This document shows, one piece after another, positions 8,159 to 11,849 of a stretch of DNA of 11,849 bases (position 1 is the stretch's first letter; every line of letters starts with the position of its first letter). A program made the position numbers and the translations under genes. The notes below the pieces were generated by a model, which worked only from the letters and a program-made list of their open reading frames with translations, was not told where the DNA came from and did no database searches. The stretch covers positions 53,127 through 64,975 of the forward strand of contig BEXV01000299.1 of NCBI GenBank assembly GCA_003118195.1, given 5' to 3'. The DNA is from Hemicentrotus pulcherrimus (taxonomy: Eukaryota; Echinodermata; Echinoidea; Camarodonta; Strongylocentrotidae).

Positions 8159-8290
8159 CAAGACAGGGAAATCTTGTTGTTGTTCTCAGAAAAAACAAAA
8201 GGATTATTATTTTAAAAAAACGACGAGGCAACATGTTGATTTTTTACTTCAGTAATAAAACGATCATGCATCGAGACAAATGGTGTTCAT

Positions 8291-8357
8291 ATTTCATTTG
8301 AAATGTTGGTTTAACCTATCAAGAGACTCTTGCAGATATAATGAAATTATAATTTCA
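8291..8357. repeat. Two nearby AT-rich palindromes sharing TGAAAT
   Basis: ATTTCATTTGAAAT (8291-8304, 6-bp arms, 2-bp centre) is followed by the 16-bp perfect palindrome TGAAATTATAATTTCA (8342-8357). Both contain ATTTCA/TGAAAT halves. They may be cruciform-prone or protein-binding sites; low-complexity chance is also plausible. Confidence 0.45.
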
Positions 8358-8569
8358 CGTTGGTCAAGTGTATAGTCAATGCACGAAAAGGGAAAATGTT
8401 CAACTAAATCATAACTTGGAGGCAGAGACGTGATTTATAAACATCATTTTGTCCCCCTTCTTAAGAAAGGGGTAATGCCATTATGTATGCTGCACTTGTG
8501 TGGTGCCTGGGTAGGACTGTTTCTGAAGCTACTCCTTGCATCCACGATAAACCATGCATGTACTTAAAC

Positions 8570-9445
8570 GTATAGACCTCCGAGAACCCATATTAACATA
8601 ACCCCAGCGCTTTCCCTCTTTAAGTGTTCTTGTCCACCGCTCTTTAAGTTCATGCAAGTATTTTATTCCCTAAATGGTGCCTCTTTAGCCCTTAGCCCGA
8701 ACATAAGCCTCTCTGTCTTCTCCATACAAACACGTATATACAATACTTTTGGTTTTTCTCTATAAAGCTCTAAACTGCTCCTCTTCTAATACTAACTTGA
8801 CTGCATATTTTGCCACTACTTCAAAAGCTTTCTGAAACTGTGTTTTACACATGTATTTGTTCTTTCTTCAAACTTAACAGCTCTTCACTAATTCTCTTAT
8901 GTCCCAACAGAATACAAAATTAAATTAATGAGTGGGGAGAGAGAAGATTTTGACCAATGAATTTTAATTTAAAAAATGCATGGATTGTCTATAATAACCA
9001 CTTTGCGAACAACGGACACATCTGCAATATTGGCTTCAGCTTTTGTAACGACATAGGCTTCCTCCTGTATTGGCGACACCTCATCCCTCTTCAAATCCTC
9101 TCTACATACCCCTTCATTTTATATCAATAGTTATATATCCTCTCATCGGTTAATTCATCCTTCCTTTCATCTCAAACTCCGCCATCCCTCTGTGTCCACC
9201 CCTCCACCCCCAACATGTTCACTGTTCCATCTCTCCCTCTTCACCCATTTCCCCTGATAGCATTATCTCCCTTTTCGTCACCCACATTATTCCTTCCTCT
9301 CTACCTCTCTTCCTTATTATCAATATTTACTACCCCTCCTTCGTCTCCTCTCAATCCTTTCCACTCTTCATAACTTGCTGACGTCACTAGCTGACATCTT
9401 TAACTACGAAACCGATTTTCCACCTCTCTCTCTCTATCTCTCTCT
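8570..9445 (+). repeat. Long pyrimidine-rich domain
   Basis: The plus strand becomes strongly biased to C and T. By hand count, 143 of 180 bases (about 79 per cent) are pyrimidine in 9181-9360, and about 65 per cent in sampled lines near 8641-8760. It ends in CTCTCTCTCTCTATCTCTCT at 9424-9443. It contains no open frame of note and no recognised gene. It could be an expanded and decayed CT microsatellite. A perfect CRE (9379-9386) interrupts its last part. Confidence 0.6.
9379..9386. promoter_or_regulatory. Perfect cAMP-response element (TGACGTCA)
   Basis: This is the full 8-bp palindromic CRE, the binding site of CREB/ATF bZIP factors. It lies about 40 bp upstream of the CT repeat and about 80 bp upstream of an ATG in a GCCATGG context (9464-9466). 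Binding is not shown by sequence alone. Confidence 0.35.
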
Positions 9446-10459
9446 TGCTGCTTGCTGGATGCCATGGCTGGATGCGATGTGCGCCACGAGACGATGGCGG
9501 ACGTGTTCGGAATAATGTTGATGCGGCATGCTTCGACTGCAGCCTTTTGTTTTTACTCACGGCCGTTATCAAATCACAGTTGTCAGTTGACATTCATGCA
9601 GAATACTGACAGTGTATCTCAACGATACAAAGTCACATTTCGTCATCTTTGAAACGAGGTTACAGCAATTTAAACATGGTTTTGAGGACAGGTTCATGTA
9701 CGACCGAAATAGCCATCAGTGGGCATCGGTAATAGTCCTTTCCAAGTATGCGTGGGCATCAGAATGTTCATTTTAATTGCAAGGAATTGAATCGTGCGAA
9801 CCTAATTACCTTTTACGGAATGTGCTTTCTTAATGCTGATTTTTTTTTCTTCTCTAAATGCAAATATTTCTCCGAAGTATTCCTTATTTTCCAGCTTTGT
9901 GTCTGATTCCATTTGACATTAACATTCATTCGTCATAATGCCTCTGTGCCAGTTTGTGCATTATTGGGGTATAAATTCGTAAAAGAACTTTTATTTCGAA
10001 TTATCAATTCATTCTTATTAGTAGGCTTATTTAGAAACGAAACTGTTACAGTTTTTTTTAACCGGTGATCATCAATGATTATTTTGTCGAGTTTAATTCA
10101 GCTGCAAGCGCAATAAGCAACAAATTGTTTACTGCTGTTCGATTATAGTGGTATTTTCTTTCACCGTTGATTACGACGTCGATGAAGTATAAAATGGCAA
10201 GAGTAATGTTCATAATTATGTTTACTGCTGGGAAAACCGTTGAGATGCGATACTGTACTTACATTTAACATAAATATTTATTCAACTAAATTGGGCTGCA
10301 AGCACAGCACAATGTAGAATGGAAAAAGGAACATACCTCTATCTGATTGTATCCTTTGATTAATTAGAGTGACTTACCCTTTCCAATAATGTTTGAAATC
10401 TAACTGTGATTGATTTCATTCTAAAATTGTGTGACTCAAGTTGGAGCCATGATATTGAT
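9446..10459. other. Intergenic stretch with one weak small-frame candidate
   Basis: A frame of 62 codons starts at the ATG at 9464 in an optimal Kozak context and ends at 9652. The opposite strand is also open across 9387-9593, and I recognise no domain in either product, so coding is unproven. From 9653 to the MITE the sequence is AT-rich without recognisable genes. A GTGGGCATC 9-mer is repeated at 9719-9727 and 9752-9760. Confidence 0.4.
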
Positions 10460-10462
10460 CAG
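10460..10462 (+). repeat. MITE target-site duplication, left (CAG)
   Basis: CAG directly precedes the GGCCCC end of the MITE and is repeated directly after the other end at 10620-10622. A CWG trinucleotide duplication is described for animal PIF/Harbinger transposons. Confidence 0.5.
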
Positions 10463-10619
10463 GGCCCCGTCTTACAAAGAGTTGATATCAATCGTAACTT
10501 ATTTGCGATTGATATCAATCGTAACTATGTACATAAAAGATAGGAGACTGCAAACTTGCGATTGATTGGAGGACTTACGATTGATTTGGATGGATCGTAA
10601 CTTTTTGTAAGACGGGGCC
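10463..10619. mobile_element. 157-bp MITE, probably PIF/Harbinger-type
   Basis: The terminal inverted repeats are 21 bp (10463-10483 and 10599-10619), begin GGCCCCGTCTTACAAA and differ at one position. CAG flanks both ends, which gives a symmetric boundary. The element has no coding capacity and would need a transposase supplied elsewhere. Inside are five copies of CGATTGAT or its complement ATCAATCG (10487-10494, 10506-10513, 10514-10521, 10559-10566, 10578-10585), a 16-bp direct repeat (10484-10499 and 10511-10526) and a 16-bp palindrome (10506-10521). From memory, elements with these ends are abundant in echinoderm genomes. The superfamily call depends on the 3-bp duplication. Because GGGCCC is itself palindromic, the boundary could shift by a base, in which case the duplication would be read differently. 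Confidence 0.85.
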
Positions 10620-10622
10620 CAG
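10620..10622 (+). repeat. MITE target-site duplication, right (CAG)
   Basis: Partner of the CAG at 10460-10462. The match could be read as CAGG if one end is trimmed by a base, but CAG leaves equal terminal repeats. Confidence 0.5.
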
Positions 10623-10649
10623 GTTGAAAAGCTGTCTCATTCATGTATG

Positions 10650-10850
10650 ACGCGGCAAAACTGCGATGGTTCTATTTATGATGACGTCAAGAATATACGC
10701 TTCACATTTTTGTACTTTATAACACAGCGCTCGGTAAATACGCGCAGGACTTTTTTGGGGGGTGCGTTAAGTTGGCATCCTTTGACGCGTAAAACAACCG
10801 CGGTGGCCTTTGTTTTGCAGCGGTTAACCGCGTCCGGACCGCGACATATC
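10650..10850. other. CpG-dense patch in CpG-poor surroundings
   Basis: More than 15 CG dinucleotides occur in about 200 bp, including several CGCG strings, while neighbouring sequence has few. It contains the 12-bp palindrome GCGGTTAACCGC (10820-10831), an adjacent GTCCGGAC, and a perfect CRE (10682-10689). Two frames are open on opposite strands (10647-10853 plus, 10676-10864 minus), which is explained by the local lack of AT-rich stop codons. It may be a small unmethylated element, an old promoter, or a fragment of a GC-richer transposon. Confidence 0.5.
10682..10689. promoter_or_regulatory. Second perfect cAMP-response element (TGACGTCA)
   Basis: The same 8-mer as at 9379-9386. A weak TATA-like TTTATAA lies about 30 bp downstream (10716-10722), but no initiator match stands at the expected distance. 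Confidence 0.35.
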
Positions 10851-10974
10851 TGAACAAGCCTCAAGTGTTAATTTATATGTCTGTCTATGTTACATTGATT
10901 TTATTTTAATTTCATTTCATATAACAGTTGTTTGAACAACATGCCTTATGCGCCGCCAGCTGATAGAGTATTAT

Positions 10975-10991
10975 GGGGGGGGGGGGGGGGG
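10975..10991 (+). repeat. G17 homopolymer
   Basis: Seventeen consecutive G. Long G runs can form intramolecular or intermolecular quadruplexes and are a known source of assembly and sequencing length error, so the exact length is uncertain. Confidence 0.9.
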
Positions 10992-11849
10992 TTCTATACT
11001 AAAAGAATATGATACCAAATACATGATTTGCTATGCTCTCTTGCTTGTGATTCGAAATTATGTGAGTGATTGAGACAATCGGTGTAGGAGTATTATGTAA
11101 TGTCAACATTTCTGTACATTATGTAGAAAATATCGTTACAGTTATATGCAAGTTAACAAAACAAAGTAGCGATCGAAGAAACAAATTCAAGAACCGACAT
11201 TTTGTAATGATTTGTATGGGTAAAAGAACTGGCTGGCTGTCAAGAACAGAATCTTTTGCTTTTTCATCACTATCTATTATTAAAATGGTATATTTTCAAT
11301 GGAAGAATACCTAGTTTAATAATTGAATTGCATGAGACTCGATCATGTTAATAGTTACATTCTGTCTGATGAATACAAGTTTAGTTTTAAATAGTGCATC
11401 GCACAGATTTCCATGGACTCTTGATTAATCAATGAAATCAAACGGCAATGAATGCTTGATCATGAATGTCTGTGGAATCCGACTCATTACTTAATCATTG
11501 AATCTGTCGTCTGCTATAGGCTTATGGATGTGATTCTTAGTGTTCTCCATGACTACATCAAATGAAGTACATGGGAACGTTGGGAGTTCCTATGTATACA
11601 CGACATCGTGAGCAAAGACTAGACAAGGCTTTCTCTAGATTGTTCTGCACTGTGATAAGGTCATGGGCATCACTAGAAATTTGTGAAGATGGGTGGGTGA
11701 TTGCGTATCGGTGTTGTTCCACATTTTGTGACAAAAAATTAACCTAGAAATGTCCAAAAATCAACAAAGCAACAGCAACAAGAATGAAAATGTTGGGGTT
11801 TGCCGAAATAAAATTTGCCAACACTGAAATCGGGCAGATAGGAGGGGGG
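10992..11849. other. AT-rich end region, no recognised gene
   Basis: Frames of 82 codons (11066-11314) and 61 codons (11562-11747) are open on the plus strand. Neither product has a motif I recognise, and both are within chance length. A 12-bp palindrome TTGATTAATCAA (11421-11432) contains back-to-back homeodomain-like GATTA/TAATC cores. The window ends in a short G run. Confidence 0.5.

Noticed and set aside
10647..10864. Overlapping frames in the CpG-dense patch
   Set aside because: High GC lowers stop frequency on both strands; no domain recognised.
11066..11747. 82- and 61-codon plus-strand frames near the window end
   Set aside because: No similarity I recognise; short and in AT-rich sequence.
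1..11849. CRISPR array, prokaryotic operon or phage-like system
   Set aside because: No regularly spaced repeats with unique spacers, no ribosome-binding-site-led tandem genes; sequence is clearly metazoan in character.
1..11849. C run at the window start and G run at its end as terminal inverted repeats of one large element
   Set aside because: Only about five or six bases match and the sequence next to them does not; G/C homopolymers are common here.

Overview
The window looks like non-coding, AT-rich genomic DNA from a marine invertebrate. No long reading frame is open on either strand. There are many GA/CT dinucleotide tracts, homopolymer G runs and decayed tandem repeats. The two mobile elements that can be recognised are of metazoan type: a CR1/L2-like LINE tail that ends in an (ATT)n run, and a short non-autonomous DNA transposon whose ends start GGCCCCGTC. 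From memory, this combination is common in echinoderms (sea urchins especially) and some other marine invertebrates. The species is an inference, not a result. I see no rRNA, tRNA, CRISPR array, prokaryotic operon or intact host protein gene.

Layout. 1-1350: unannotated AT-rich DNA with a GA/G-rich patch at 821-909. 1357-1868: a 5'-truncated LINE carrying about 99 codons of the reverse-transcriptase protein's C-terminus, a 3' stem-loop and an (ATT)n tail, with a candidate 8-bp target-site duplication. 2045-2201: three copies of an 11-mer inside a longer direct repeat. 2402-2760: a decayed tandem repeat of about 130 bp with (ATTT)n blocks. 2761-5130: intergenic DNA with two imperfect inverted repeats (3808-3904 and 4186-4280), a perfect (GA)n tract at 4422-4459 and a (CT)n tract at 5101-5130. 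5131-7365: AT-rich DNA without recognisable genes. 7367-7640: a purine-rich tract, then a CRE-like site, a GC box, a TATA box and an initiator in correct register, which is the best promoter candidate in the window. 8064-8158: another purine-rich tract. 8570-9445: a long pyrimidine-rich domain, densest at 9181-9360, containing a perfect CRE and ending in a CT repeat. 10463-10619: a 157-bp MITE with 21-bp terminal inverted repeats, a 3-bp CAG target duplication and five copies of an internal 8-mer. 10650-10850: a CpG-dense patch. 10975-10991: a run of 17 G. From there to the end nothing is recognisable.

Function. The only protein-coding relic is the LINE fragment. The remaining content is transposon debris, simple repeats and possible cis-regulatory sequence. 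The candidate promoter at 7586-7638 and the two perfect cAMP-response elements are motif matches only, with no attached gene visible. I do not find a previously undescribed biological system. The most informative items are the structured MITE, the LINE 3' end with its hairpin and candidate duplication, the TATA/initiator pair and the decayed tandem array.
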